A stretch of DNA of 32,129 nucleotides from CANHVK01 sp044232905. GTDB taxonomy: Bacteria; Bacteroidota; Bacteroidia; Flavobacteriales_D; Crocinitomicaceae. Under the pieces are notes generated by a model that did no database searches, was not told the origin of the DNA, and was given only the letters and a program-made list of their open reading frames with translations. The position numbers were made by a program, and so were the translations under genes. Below are positions 32,053 to 32,129 of this stretch, in pieces (positions within the stretch are counted from its first letter, which is position 1; every line of letters begins with the position of its first letter). The stretch covers positions 1-32,129 of the forward strand of contig JBIIKZ010000019.1 of assembly GCA_044232905.1 (NCBI GenBank). Direction: 5' to 3'.

Positions 32053-32129
32053 AATGAATTTTTTGTTTTAAAGTCGTTTTTTTAAAAAACTATTTTATTT
32101 GTTAATAATATAAAATAAGTATTAATTTA

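Overview
This is a 32 kb stretch of an AT-rich Bacteroidota chromosome, most likely Flavobacteriales (Fluviicola/Crocinitomicaceae-like, although the genus cannot be fixed from sequence alone). The basis is TAnnTTTG promoter boxes with a TTG/TTTG box about 19-20 bases upstream, weak or absent Shine-Dalgarno sequences, and lineage-typical families (DUF2851, DUF3109, LETM1-related protein, cysteine-poor DksA/TraR, LspA with a long loop insertion). Nearly everything is read from the minus strand. The only plus-strand genes I support are one tRNA and a two-gene toxin-antitoxin module.

Layout, left to right. 1-5.1 kb: an APC amino-acid permease, an RmlD-like reductase, then a K+ channel / PspC / DUF2851 group with overlapping ends. 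5.1-5.6 kb: a gene-free interval of palindromic repeats. 5.6-9.7 kb: DNA and nucleotide metabolism (topB, folA, thyA, bifunctional nuclease). 9.8-11.5 kb: etfB-etfA closed by a clear terminator. 11.7-14.9 kb: methionine-salvage genes mtnD, mtnC, mtnA plus a coupled alpha/beta hydrolase; no mtnB is visible. 14.9-15.4 kb: a small membrane protein and a CAT-anticodon tRNA with its own promoter and terminator. 15.6-19.5 kb: a TMTC-like membrane TPR protein, an EamA transporter and a DUF3108 protein. 19.5-25 kb: a complete tripartite RND efflux operon (TolC-like, adaptor, pump) ending in a strong terminator. 25.3-27.5 kb: an ALDH7-type dehydrogenase, divergent from the ParE-type toxin-antitoxin pair. 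27.5-32 kb: DUF3109, then a compact gene string dksA-lspA-LETM1-related-secreted propeller-HAD phosphatase.

Most genes look like ordinary chromosomal core or near-core genes. The less ordinary material is between genes. There are 7-8 bp tandem repeats at four gene junctions, REP-like palindromes, a palindrome that forms the last codons of mtnC, and extra copies of a tRNA 3' end upstream of that tRNA. Many junctions have the form stop-N-ATG, which suggests translational coupling. I did not find a defence system, prophage, CRISPR array or complete insertion sequence.
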